Notes under the pieces: model-generated
Told to the model about the DNA's origin: nothing
What the model saw: the letters and a program-made list of their open reading frames with translations, nothing else
Databases searched by the model: none
Position numbers and translations under genes: made by a program
Origin: Micromonospora polyrhachis
Lineage (GTDB): Bacteria; Actinomycetota; Actinomycetes; Mycobacteriales; Micromonosporaceae
Reading direction: 5' to 3'
NCBI RefSeq assembly: GCF_014203835.1
Contig: NZ_JACHJW010000001.1
Coordinates: 2,108,001 to 2,172,000, forward strand
DNA: 64,000 nucleotides
Part shown: piece after piece, positions 42,013 to 49,781 of the stretch
Layout: each line of letters opens with the position of its first letter
How positions within the stretch are numbered: position 1 is the first letter of the stretch

Positions 42013-43059
42013 GTGAACCCCAAGGATCTTCGGGCCCTGCTGCTCTGCGTCGCCGGCATGGCGATCGTGGGCAGCTCGGTCTCGATCAGCCAGCTCATCC
42101 TCGACTACCCGCCACTGACCGGTCAGGCCCTCCGCTACGCACTCGCCACCGCCGTGCTGCTTGCCATCGCCCGCTGCTTTCCGCGACTCGGTGGGGGCGA
42201 GGTCGGCACAGGAGGCCGGCTGACCGGGCGCGAATGGGGCATCCTCCTCGCGCTGGCCGCGACCGGGATGGCCGCCTTCAACGCCTGCATCCTGATCGCC
42301 CTGCCCCACGCCGACCCGGCCGTCGTCGGCACCTTCATCGGTGCCGCCCCACTGGGCCTGGCGCTGCTCGGTCCACTGCTGCGCGGCGGTCGGCCGACGG
42401 TCCGGCTGGTGGCGGCGGCCGGAATCGTGGTCGCCGGCACCGCACTGGTACACGGCAGCGGCCGGTCAGACGTGATCGGCCTGCTCGCCTCGCTCGGCGC
42501 GTTCGGCGGCGAAGTCGCGTTCTCGCTGCTCGCCGCCATGGTGTTACCGAGGCTCGGCGCGGTACGCGTCGCCGCCTACAGTTGTGCGCTGGCCGTACCG
42601 CTGCTCCTGGTCACCGCCGTGGCCACCGGTGAACCGGCCCGCTGGCGGCTGCCCACCCAGGTGGAGGCGATCACCCTCGGCTACCTGGCCGCGTTGATGA
42701 CGGTGGTCGCCTTCCTCGCCTGGTTCACCGGGCTACGTCGGTTGGGCGTCGAACGCGCCGGCATCCTCGTCGGGCTGATGCCACTGGCCACCCTGATCAC
42801 CGCCGCGATCCAGGCCGGGCAGCTACCGGACCTCGGGCAGAGTCTCGGTGTACTGGTGGTCGCCGCAGGGCTCGCCGTTGGCCTGACCGCCCGCCACCGC
42901 TCTCCCGTCGATCAGCCCGACCTCCTGGCGGAGGGCGCGGATTCGAAGGTGACGATTGATCCCCTTGAGAGCAATCGTGTCAGACCTCAGGCCGTGGCCG
43001 GTGAGGCGGCCGGTTACTCACTGGGAAACAAATCGGGGTCGGCCGCAGCAACCGGTTAG
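42013..43059 (+). CDS. EamA/DMT family exporter
   Basis: This 348-residue protein has ten predicted transmembrane helices in two EamA repeats (residues 8-140 and 150-285). The first contains 'GMAIVGSSVSISQLILDYPPLTGQALRYALATAVLLAIAR' and the second 'LGYLAALMTVVAFLAWFTGLRRLGVERAGILVGLMPLATLI'. It probably exports a metabolite or amino acid. A ~50-residue hydrophilic tail follows. The start is GTG at 42013, close to a possible leaderless promoter. It is divergent from MocR. Its stop overlaps the end of the convergent histidine-kinase gene by four bases. Confidence 0.87.
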   Translation: MNPKDLRALLLCVAGMAIVGSSVSISQLILDYPPLTGQALRYALATAVLLAIARCFPRLGGGEVGTGGRLTGREWGILLALAATGMAAFNACILIALPHADPAVVGTFIGAAPLGLALLGPLLRGGRPTVRLVAAAGIVVAGTALVHGSGRSDVIGLLASLGAFGGEVAFSLLAAMVLPRLGAVRVAAYSCALAVPLLLVTAVATGEPARWRLPTQVEAITLGYLAALMTVVAFLAWFTGLRRLGVERAGILVGLMPLATLITAAIQAGQLPDLGQSLGVLVVAAGLAVGLTARHRSPVDQPDLLAEGADSKVTIDPLESNRVRPQAVAGEAAGYSLGNKSGSAAATG

Positions 43060-44192
43060 GGGTCCGGTGTGATCCTGGGGAAGGCAATGTCGACAGCGAG
43101 GCCACCGTCGGGACGGGCGACGGCGGTCAGATTGGCCCGGTGGGCTCGCACGATCGCGCGCACGATCGACAGTCCCAGACCATGATGGCCGCCGTCGGCA
43201 GTGCGGTGCAGCCGCTGGAACGGCTCGAACAGCCGGTCGACCTGGTCGGGTGGGATGACCTGGCCGGTGTTCGCCACGGACAGGACGACCCGCCCAGCCT
43301 CGCGCCGTACGCCAATCTCGACAGTGCCGCCCGGCACGTTGTAATGGATCGCGTTGTCGCAAAGGTTGGCCAGCAGATGTGCGAGCAACACCGGGTCACC
43401 CGCTATCCGTACGGGCCGGAGCGCGCTCCGCACCCGCAGGCCGCGCCGATGCACGTCCGGTGCCCGGTCTTGGAGTGCCCCTTCGATCAGGCCGGTAAGG
43501 TCCACCGGCTCGTCCCGGCTGGTGGCTTCCTCGCTGCGCGACAGCGTGAGCAGCGACTCCAGTAACTGCCCCCGCTGGTCGGTGATGGCCAGCAGCCGCT
43601 CGAAGTTGGCCCGGAACGATTCCAAGCTGGCCCCGGGGTCGATCAGCGGCTCCTCCAGCAACGCGCGTTCGACTGTCAACGGCGTCCGCAGTTCGTGGGC
43701 GGCGTTGGCAACGAACCGCTTGTGCGCGTCGAGAGCGGTCTCCAACCGGCCGAGCAGCCCGTCCACCGTGTCTGCGAGGTCTTTCAGCTCGTTGCGACGG
43801 CCGGGCAGGGACAGCCGCTCGTGCACGTTGCGTTCGGAGATCTGGTGCAGGCGCTCGGTCATGGTCAGCACCGGACGCAGCATGCGGCCGGCGATCAGCC
43901 AGCCCAACAGCAGCGATAACACCGCCATGATCGCCAGCGCGATGCCGGGCAGGACCAGCATCTCTGCGGAGAAATCATGGACGCGGGATGCGGTCCCGCC
44001 GTCGCCCGCCCCGGGCGGGCCCTGGTATGGCAACGGTAGTGCGGGCGGCCCGGGCCTCGGCCGCACCAGGCGCGGGCTCAGGCTGCTGGCCAGGGCGTAC
44101 ATGATGACCAGCAGAACGGCGCTGGAGACCACCGAAACCAGGCAGTACAGCAGCGTCAGCCGGAGTCGCAGCGGGTGCCGACCGAGCTGCAC
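43056..44192 (-). CDS. Two-component sensor histidine kinase
   Basis: This ~378-residue kinase has two transmembrane helices (about residues 8-35 and 80-105) around a short Pro-rich extracytoplasmic loop. A HAMP domain follows ('GRMLRPVLTMTERLHQISERNVHERLSL'), then HisKA with phospho-acceptor 'FVANAAHELRTPL', and HATPase_c with 'LANLCDNAIHYN', 'VANTGQVIPPDQVDRLFEPF' and 'GLGLSIVRAI'. I take the GTG at 44192, one base past the regulator's stop; longer starts lie inside the regulator gene. The short sensor loop resembles intramembrane-sensing kinases that work with antibiotic-exporting ABC transporters, and such a transporter is encoded divergently. Confidence 0.9.
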   Translation of the reverse strand: MQLGRHPLRLRLTLLYCLVSVVSSAVLLVIMYALASSLSPRLVRPRPGPPALPLPYQGPPGAGDGGTASRVHDFSAEMLVLPGIALAIMAVLSLLLGWLIAGRMLRPVLTMTERLHQISERNVHERLSLPGRRNELKDLADTVDGLLGRLETALDAHKRFVANAAHELRTPLTVERALLEEPLIDPGASLESFRANFERLLAITDQRGQLLESLLTLSRSEEATSRDEPVDLTGLIEGALQDRAPDVHRRGLRVRSALRPVRIAGDPVLLAHLLANLCDNAIHYNVPGGTVEIGVRREAGRVVLSVANTGQVIPPDQVDRLFEPFQRLHRTADGGHHGLGLSIVRAIVRAHRANLTAVARPDGGLAVDIAFPRITPDP

Positions 44193-44193
44193 G

Positions 44194-44847
44194 TCAGATC
44201 CGGTAGCCGGCTCGGGGGACGGTCTCGATGACCGGTGGGTCGCCGAGCTTGGCACGCAGCCGATTCATCGTGGCTTTCACGGTGGTGGTGAACGGATCGG
44301 CAGCCTCGTCCCAGACCCGGTCGAGCAGTTCCTCGGCGGACACCACCCGACTGCCGCAGCTCAGCAGGTACTCCAGCACGGCGAACTCCTTCGGGCTCAA
44401 CGACAGGCGACCCCCGGCGCGGGTGGCTGTCCGCTGTGCCGGGTCCAACCGCAGGTCGCCGTGGACCAGGACAGGTGGCGCGGCGGGCCGGGAGCGTCGG
44501 CTCACCGCCCGGATCCGGGCCACCAGTTCGGCGTAGGCGAACGGCTTGGGCAGGTAGTCGTCGGCACCCAGATTCAGCCCTTCGACCCGCTCGGCGAGCG
44601 TGCCCGAGGCGGTCAGCATGAGCACCCGGGTCAGCGTTCCGCGGTTGACCAGGGTTCGGCACACGTCGTCTCCGTGCACCACGGGAAGATCCCGGTCCAG
44701 GACGATGACGTCGTACTCGACCACCGTGGTTCGCTCCAACGCCGATCCGCCATCGTAGGCGACGTCGACGGCCATCCCTTCCCGCCGCAGCACCCGGGCC
44801 ACCGAGTTCGCCAGGTCGGGTTGGTCTTCCACCACGAGTACCCGCAT
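44194..44847 (-). CDS. OmpR/PhoB family response regulator
   Basis: This 217-residue regulator has a receiver domain ('MRVLVVEDQPDLANSVARVLRREG', phospho-acceptor Asp52 in 'VIVLDRDLP', 'MLTAS', 'KPF') and a winged-helix Trans_reg_C domain ('LSLSPKEFAVLEYLLSCGSRVVSAEELLDRVWDEAADPFTTTVKATMNRLRAKLG...'). The ATG at 44847 follows GGGAGGTG. It is co-transcribed with the kinase gene. Direct repeats GTCACAGC spaced 11 bases lie 56-74 bases upstream and fit the tandem half-sites of this family. The likely regulon is the divergent ABC exporter. Confidence 0.93.
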   Translation of the reverse strand: MRVLVVEDQPDLANSVARVLRREGMAVDVAYDGGSALERTTVVEYDVIVLDRDLPVVHGDDVCRTLVNRGTLTRVLMLTASGTLAERVEGLNLGADDYLPKPFAYAELVARIRAVSRRSRPAAPPVLVHGDLRLDPAQRTATRAGGRLSLSPKEFAVLEYLLSCGSRVVSAEELLDRVWDEAADPFTTTVKATMNRLRAKLGDPPVIETVPRAGYRI

Positions 44848-44902
44848 CACCCACACCTCCCCGTGACCATCGCTGTCCCGGTCCGAGGCTAACCGCGCGC
44901 CT

Positions 44903-44921
44903 GTCACAGCCCGGTCACAGC
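44903..44921. promoter_or_regulatory. OmpR-type direct-repeat operator
   Basis: GTCACAGC occurs at 44903-44910 and 44914-44921, exactly 11 bases apart. It lies in the gap between the response-regulator gene (minus) and the ABC-transporter gene (plus). One-turn direct repeats are the classical OmpR/PhoB binding geometry. Confidence 0.6.
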
Positions 44922-45051
44922 GGCGCGGACTCTGCCGTGACCGGCCGCCACGTAAAACGTGTCCGGTGACACCGCGTGTCGGTGCGGGCGAGCGGATGCC
45001 CAGCCGGCTTGCGGCAGGTGAGAAGAACTGGACCCACTGAAGGAGTGGATC

Positions 45052-45798
45052 GTGAGCGACACCGCCGACACGCCCGTGCTGAGCACCCGTGGGTTACGGA
45101 AGGAGTACGGCAAGGGGGAAGGGCTGGTACGCGCCGTCGACGGGGTCGATCTCGACGTCGGCGCGGGAGAGACAGTGGCGATCATGGGGCCCAGCGGCTG
45201 CGGTAAGTCCACGCTGCTGCACCTGCTGGGCGGGCTGGACCGACCCTCGGGCGGCAAGGTGTTGCTGAACGGCCGGCGTATCGACAACATCGGCGAAAAA
45301 GCCCTGGCCAGGATGCGGCGAACCGACGTCAGCTACGTCTTCCAGTCCTTCCACCTGATGGAGGAACTCACCGCCGTCGAAAACGTCGAACTGTCGGCAC
45401 TGCTCGCTGGACGGTCGCCGAGGGCCGCCCGTCGGCGCGCGGAGGAGTTGCTGGATCAGCTCGGGCTCGCCGGCCGGTCGCGCTTCCTGCCCTCCGCGCT
45501 CTCCGGCGGCCAGCGGCAGCGGGTCGCGGTCGCCCGGGCACTGAGCAACGAGCCGCTGGTCGTTCTCGCTGACGAACCGACCGGAAACCTGGACAGCGCC
45601 GCCACCCTGGACGTCCTCCAGCTCTTCAAGGACCTGCACGAGTCCGGGCAGACGCTGGTCATCGTCACGCACGACGCGCGGATCGCGGCCACCGCGGACC
45701 GGATGTTCTCGATGCGCGACGGCACGCTCGTCGACGATACCCAGCTGACCGGTGACGCCACCGGGCAGCTCGGCGCGCTCGTCGGACTGGAGGACTGA
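45052..45798 (+). CDS. ABC transporter ATPase (LolD/MacB type)
   Basis: This 248-residue ATPase has Walker A '[18 protein letters not shown]', Q-loop '[12 protein letters not shown]', signature '[15 protein letters not shown]', Walker B '[13 protein letters not shown]' and the H-loop '[10 protein letters not shown]'. 'EPTGNLDS' marks the MacB/LolD/BceA subfamily that pairs with FtsX-like permeases. The GTG at 45052 is preceded by GAAGGAGTGG. The permease gene follows five bases after the stop. With the divergent kinase/regulator it forms a probable peptide- or antibiotic-resistance module. Confidence 0.95.
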   Translation: MSDTADTPVLSTRGLRKEYGKGEGLVRAVDGVDLDVGAGETVAIMGPSGCGKSTLLHLLGGLDRPSGGKVLLNGRRIDNIGEKALARMRRTDVSYVFQSFHLMEELTAVENVELSALLAGRSPRAARRRAEELLDQLGLAGRSRFLPSALSGGQRQRVAVARALSNEPLVVLADEPTGNLDSAATLDVLQLFKDLHESGQTLVIVTHDARIAATADRMFSMRDGTLVDDTQLTGDATGQLGALVGLED

Positions 45799-45803
45799 TC
45801 GGA

Positions 45804-47633
45804 ATGGGTCGCATCCTCCTCGTGGTCCGCCTGGCGCTGCGTGACCTCCGACGGCGTCGTAGCGAAGCCGTGCTTCTGCTGATCACCATCCTGGCCGCCA
45901 CCACGACACTGACGCTCGGGCTCGTTCTGCGCGACGCGGCCAGTGATCCGTACGAGAACACCCGGGCGGCAACCAAGGGACCCGACGTGGTCGCCACCAT
46001 CGGTCAGTCCGCCGACCTCGCCAGCCTTGAGAAACTGGCCACCGCCTCCGGCGTCACCGAGCACAGCGGACCGTACCCCGTCATCGCCGAAAAGCTCGGG
46101 GCGTCTGGCCGGACATCGGACGTGCAGGTCGAAGGGCGCGACGCCACCAGCGCGGCGGTCGATCAGCCCGAGGTGACGCAGGGCAGTTGGGTCAGCGACG
46201 GTGGCGTGGTGCTCGAAGCCGCCTTCGCCAACTCGCTCGATGTGGGTGTTGGTGACTCGGTCACCCTGGGCGATAGGTCGTTCAAGGTCGTCGGCGTCGC
46301 GGTCACCGCCGCCATGCCGCCCTATCCCGGGGCATCCTGCATCGTCTCCGTCGGCTGCATCAACGGTGCCATCCCGCAGGACCAGCAGCTGCCGGCGGGG
46401 TTGCTGCACAATCCCGGGCTGGTCTGGCTCACTCAGGCCGATGTGCGCAGCCTCGCCTCGGCCGCCCAGGGCTCGATGTCCTATGTGATGAACCTGAAGC
46501 TGGCCGACCCGGACGAAGCCCAGGCATTCGTCGACTCGATCGGCGGCGATCATGGCGGTGCCATGTCGATGCAGACCTGGGAGAGCATCCTCGCCGACGC
46601 CACCGACCTGGCCCGCGACTCCCAGATCCTGCTGCTGATCGGTGCCTGGCTACTCGGCCTGCTCGCCGTGGCCAATCTCTCGGTGCTGGTCGGCGGCCGG
46701 ATGGCCGACCAGACCCGGCGCGTCGGACTCCTCAAGGCGGTCGGCGGCACCCCGGGCCTGGTCGCTGTCGTACTGCTCGCGGAGTATCTCCTGGTGGCCA
46801 TCGTCGCGGCGGCGGCCGGGCTGACGATCGGGGCGCTGACCGCTCCGTTGCTCACCGAATCGAGCGCGGGCCTCGTCGGCAGCGCGGGGACCCCGTCGTT
46901 GACCTGGTTCACGATCGGTTCGGTGACCGCCGTGGCACTCGGCGTCGCGGTGGTGGCGACCGCTGTTCCGGCCGTACGCGCGGCCCGCTCCAGCACCGTC
47001 AGCGCGCTGGCCGACGCGGCACGCCCACCTCGCCGCACCGGCTGGCTTATCGCTCTCTCGGCGCGCCTGCCCGTCCCGCTGCTGCTCGCTCTGCGGGTCG
47101 CCGCCCGCCGGCCGCGACGGGTGGTGCTGGGCGTGGTCAGCATCGCGGTCACGGTCAGCGGGATCTACGTCCTGCTGGTGCTCAACGCCTTCCTCGGCGA
47201 TCAGTCGGACGCTGGCGGATACGACGAGAGTCAGGTCGCGACCCTGCGCCAGGTGCTCGGAGTCTGGACGGTCGTCCTGCTCTCCCTGTCGGCGGTCAAC
47301 GCCATCGTCATCACCTGGGCGACGGTGCTCGACAACCGGCATGCTTCGGCGCTGGCACGCGCCCTCGGTGCCACCCCGCAGGAAATGACCGTCGCTCTGG
47401 CGGCCGCGCAGGTGCTACCCGCGCTCGTCGGTGCCGTCCTGGGGGTCTTCCCAGGAGGCTGGGCGCTGTTCGCCGCCATCAACGCAATCACCGGCGGAGA
47501 CAGCGACAAGGCCACGCTTCCGGCGCCCTGGCAGCTCGTCGGCCTGGTGCTGGCAACCGTGCTGGCGGTGGCGGCGCTCAGTGCCGTACCCGCCCGCCTC
47601 GGCGGCCGCCGGCCCGTGACCGCGACTCTTTGA
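45804..47633 (+). CDS. FtsX-like ABC transporter permease
   Basis: This 609-residue permease has an N-terminal helix ('[35 protein letters not shown]') and a large extracytoplasmic domain of about 200 residues. The FtsX core of three helices follows ('[59 protein letters not shown]'), then a second helix-FtsX block. Two FtsX repeats and the single big outer domain resemble BceB/MacB-type exporters acting on peptides or envelope substrates. It works with the preceding ATPase as one transporter. The C-terminus ends '...[12 protein letters not shown]'. Confidence 0.9.
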   Translation: MGRILLVVRLALRDLRRRRSEAVLLLITILAATTTLTLGLVLRDAASDPYENTRAATKGPDVVATIGQSADLASLEKLATASGVTEHSGPYPVIAEKLGASGRTSDVQVEGRDATSAAVDQPEVTQGSWVSDGGVVLEAAFANSLDVGVGDSVTLGDRSFKVVGVAVTAAMPPYPGASCIVSVGCINGAIPQDQQLPAGLLHNPGLVWLTQADVRSLASAAQGSMSYVMNLKLADPDEAQAFVDSIGGDHGGAMSMQTWESILADATDLARDSQILLLIGAWLLGLLAVANLSVLVGGRMADQTRRVGLLKAVGGTPGLVAVVLLAEYLLVAIVAAAAGLTIGALTAPLLTESSAGLVGSAGTPSLTWFTIGSVTAVALGVAVVATAVPAVRAARSSTVSALADAARPPRRTGWLIALSARLPVPLLLALRVAARRPRRVVLGVVSIAVTVSGIYVLLVLNAFLGDQSDAGGYDESQVATLRQVLGVWTVVLLSLSAVNAIVITWATVLDNRHASALARALGATPQEMTVALAAAQVLPALVGAVLGVFPGGWALFAAINAITGGDSDKATLPAPWQLVGLVLATVLAVAALSAVPARLGGRRPVTATL

Positions 47634-47686
47634 GCCAGGCCGAAATGATTACGAAGGTGGGTGGGACGCCCCGACCGCACGCACTA

Positions 47687-47914
47687 TCAGCGTTCCCAGG
47701 ACTGCACAGGCCGGACGCGGTGGTAGTAGATCGTGATGTCCTCGGGCGCATGGAGCCGCTGGTCGTCATCGCCACCAGCGTGGAGCAACAACACCCAACC
47801 GGGCTTCAGGCCAGCGGGTCTGGTGATGATGAAGGGCCCCGTACCGTTCTGTGCCCAGACCTGATCCCCGACCCGGACGCTGTGACCATCTTTGGTGCGA
47901 TACGTCGATGCCAT
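47687..47914 (-). CDS. Small hypothetical protein (75 aa)
   Basis: This 75-residue frame from the ATG at 47914 gives a balanced, folded-looking sequence: MASTYRTKDGHSVRVGDQVW, then 'GTGPFIITRPAGLKPGWVLLLHAGGDD' and 'EDITIYYHRVRPVQSWER'. It resembles a small beta-barrel. Codon quality is good, but no clear ribosome-binding site lies upstream. The AT-rich stretch just ahead (CGATATCGATCG near 47931) may be its promoter. Not recognised. It lies between the ABC exporter and mazG. Confidence 0.5.
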   Translation of the reverse strand: MASTYRTKDGHSVRVGDQVWAQNGTGPFIITRPAGLKPGWVLLLHAGGDDDQRLHAPEDITIYYHRVRPVQSWER

Positions 47915-47957
47915 ACGGCATTGATACCAGCGATATCGATCGCTGCACCATGCCTGA

Positions 47958-49025
47958 TCACACCAGGTCGGACCCCGAAACGTTGTCCGACACTTCGCGT
48001 TCGGCGGCACGTACGGCGTCGGCGTAGGCCAGGGCGGCCCGGCGCAGGGCCGCCTCGGCGTCCAGCCCGGCGGCCCGGGACTGCGCCACGATCGCCAGCA
48101 GGCTCGCCCCGAGCCGGGTCTCGGCATCCGTCGCCTCGGGCTGCGGCACGTCGAGGCCGGCCCGCGCCGCCCGTTCCAGGATCTTCTCGGTGAGCGCCAA
48201 CGCCGGCTGGCTCAACGCGATCCCGTCCAGCACGGAATCCCGGGCCTTCTCCGCCTTCTTGATCTCTTCCCAGCTGGCGGTGATCTCCTCCACCGTGCCG
48301 GCCTGGGCACCTGCGAAGACGTGCGGATTGCGCCGGACCATCTTGTCGACCAGCCCACCGGCCACGTCGTCGACGGACCAGCGCTCGTCCTCGGGCAACT
48401 CCTCGGCCAGCCGGGCGTGCAGCACCACCTGCAACAACACGTCGCCCAACTCCTCACGGAGTGCCGCGAGGTCGCCAGCACCGATCGCGTCGTACGCCTC
48501 GTAGCACTCCTCCAGCAGGAACCGGGCGAGCGTGGCGTGGGTCTGTTCCCGCTTCCACGGGTCACCGCCGGGCGACAGCAGCCGGTCCATCACCGCGACC
48601 GCGTCGAGCAGCCGGGCACCGGGCGGATCCCAGGAGCCGTACATCAGCTCCAGCTCGGCCAGCCCCGGCTCACGGGCCAGCCGCAACCCCAACTCCCGGG
48701 CCAGGGTCTCGTCGCCGGACGGGCCGGCCAACCACACCGCCGTGCCATGCTCGGCAGCGGCGGCCAGCAACGCCTCCACCGGCCGAGCATCCGGATCCAC
48801 CGGCCGAGCATCCGGATCCACCGGCCGAGCATCCGCGTCGACCCGGGACCCGTCGCCGAGCACGGTCACCTCGGCGCCCGCCACGCGCACGGCCGTGGTC
48901 AGCTCGCTCTCCGCCCCGGCGAAGACCGGATTGGCGCGTACGACATCCCAGGCCGCCGCCGTGAGCAGACCCGCCGGCAGCCGGGGCGAGGTGACCAGGA
49001 GTACGACCCGCGCGGTCATCGTCAC
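47958..49025 (-). CDS. mazG: MazG family nucleoside triphosphate pyrophosphohydrolase
   Basis: This 355-residue protein corresponds to M. tuberculosis Rv1021. An N-terminal tetrapyrrole-methylase-like remnant (residues 1-140) is followed by the MazG catalytic domain, 'DPWKREQTHATLARFLLEECYEAYDAIGAGDLAALREELGDVLLQVVLHA'. That domain has the EExxE and ExxD metal-binding clusters. It hydrolyses non-canonical or stress-related NTPs to NMP and pyrophosphate. A 7-residue unit (DPDARPV) is repeated three times between the two parts through a 21-base DNA repeat. GTG at 49025 overlaps the lipoprotein stop (GTGA); ATG at 49019 is an alternative. Confidence 0.92.
   Translation of the reverse strand: MTMTARVVLLVTSPRLPAGLLTAAAWDVVRANPVFAGAESELTTAVRVAGAEVTVLGDGSRVDADARPVDPDARPVDPDARPVEALLAAAAEHGTAVWLAGPSGDETLARELGLRLAREPGLAELELMYGSWDPPGARLLDAVAVMDRLLSPGGDPWKREQTHATLARFLLEECYEAYDAIGAGDLAALREELGDVLLQVVLHARLAEELPEDERWSVDDVAGGLVDKMVRRNPHVFAGAQAGTVEEITASWEEIKKAEKARDSVLDGIALSQPALALTEKILERAARAGLDVPQPEATDAETRLGASLLAIVAQSRAAGLDAEAALRRAALAYADAVRAAEREVSDNVSGSDLV
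48777..48835. repeat. 21-base in-frame tandem repeat in mazG
   Basis: Almost three copies of CCACCGGCCGAGCATCCGGAT lie in the linker of mazG, encoding DPDARPV repeats. Confidence 0.85.
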
Positions 49026-49768
49026 TGAGCGGCGGGGCCGGTCACGTCCGACACCGGGGCGGCCGAGTCGACGTAGGGCAGGGCATAGGTCCGCGATCCC
49101 ACATTTGGTAGGTCGATGTAAACCGGTGCGCCAACCGGACGGAACCTCGGGTTGACGGTGGTGCCGACCTGTTCCGCTCGCTGAGCCAGGGCGGCGCTGA
49201 CGGCGGACGCGCCGCTGATCTGGTTACCGAGCGCATTCCGCACCTGCGCGATCGGAACGTTGGGCTTGAGCACGCCGTCGTCGACAAGCGCCTGGTAGGC
49301 CAACGTGACCCGGTCATCGGTGAGTTCCACCGATGGCAACTGCTCACGCAGCCCGATGTAGATGTCGACCCATTCGGCCCACAGTTGGACGTACTCGGTC
49401 GTCGGCGACAGCCGAAGCACCCCGGCAGCGTTGACCGCGTCAACCTCGTCGGTGACCCGGATGTTCTTCTCGGCCACGACCTGCTTGCCGAGTTCGAGGC
49501 TCACCAGCAGGTCCACCACGTTCTGTCGGCTGATCGGCGACTCGACCCGCGCCGGTGGCGTCTCGCCACGCTGGGCGAACTGCTCCCGTTCCGTTTCCTG
49601 GAACCGCTGGTCGGCGTCGGTATAGATGGCGTCGACCCGGTCCATCGAATACGTGGTGTCGCCGACGTAGGCGGCGACGGTGGGGGCGGACCGGGCACAG
49701 GCACCGAGGCCGATGACCCCGAGGGCGGCCACCGTGACGACGGCGACGAGACGACGAGCACGCTGCAT
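49022..49768 (-). CDS. SurA N-terminal domain lipoprotein
   Basis: This 248-residue exported protein has a signal peptide with lipobox 'IGLGACARS' (Cys24) and a SurA_N-type helical domain. The latter is marked by 'AYVGDTTYSMDRVDAIYTDADQRF' and 'SRQNVVDLLVSLELGKQVVAEKNIRVTDEV'. The C-terminal part lacks a clear PPIase domain, so it is a probable periplasm-side chaperone of the foldase type. The ATG at 49768 gives the proper signal peptide. It lies between mfd and mazG, an arrangement common in this phylum. Confidence 0.86.
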   Translation of the reverse strand: MQRARRLVAVVTVAALGVIGLGACARSAPTVAAYVGDTTYSMDRVDAIYTDADQRFQETEREQFAQRGETPPARVESPISRQNVVDLLVSLELGKQVVAEKNIRVTDEVDAVNAAGVLRLSPTTEYVQLWAEWVDIYIGLREQLPSVELTDDRVTLAYQALVDDGVLKPNVPIAQVRNALGNQISGASAVSAALAQRAEQVGTTVNPRFRPVGAPVYIDLPNVGSRTYALPYVDSAAPVSDVTGPAAQ

Positions 49769-49781
49769 GGCCGCCACTCTC

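Noticed and set aside
47958-49025. mazG considered as part of a MazEF toxin system
   Set aside because: The EExxE/ExxD catalytic clusters and position next to the SurA-like lipoprotein and mfd identify the housekeeping pyrophosphohydrolase; no mazE or mazF gene is near.
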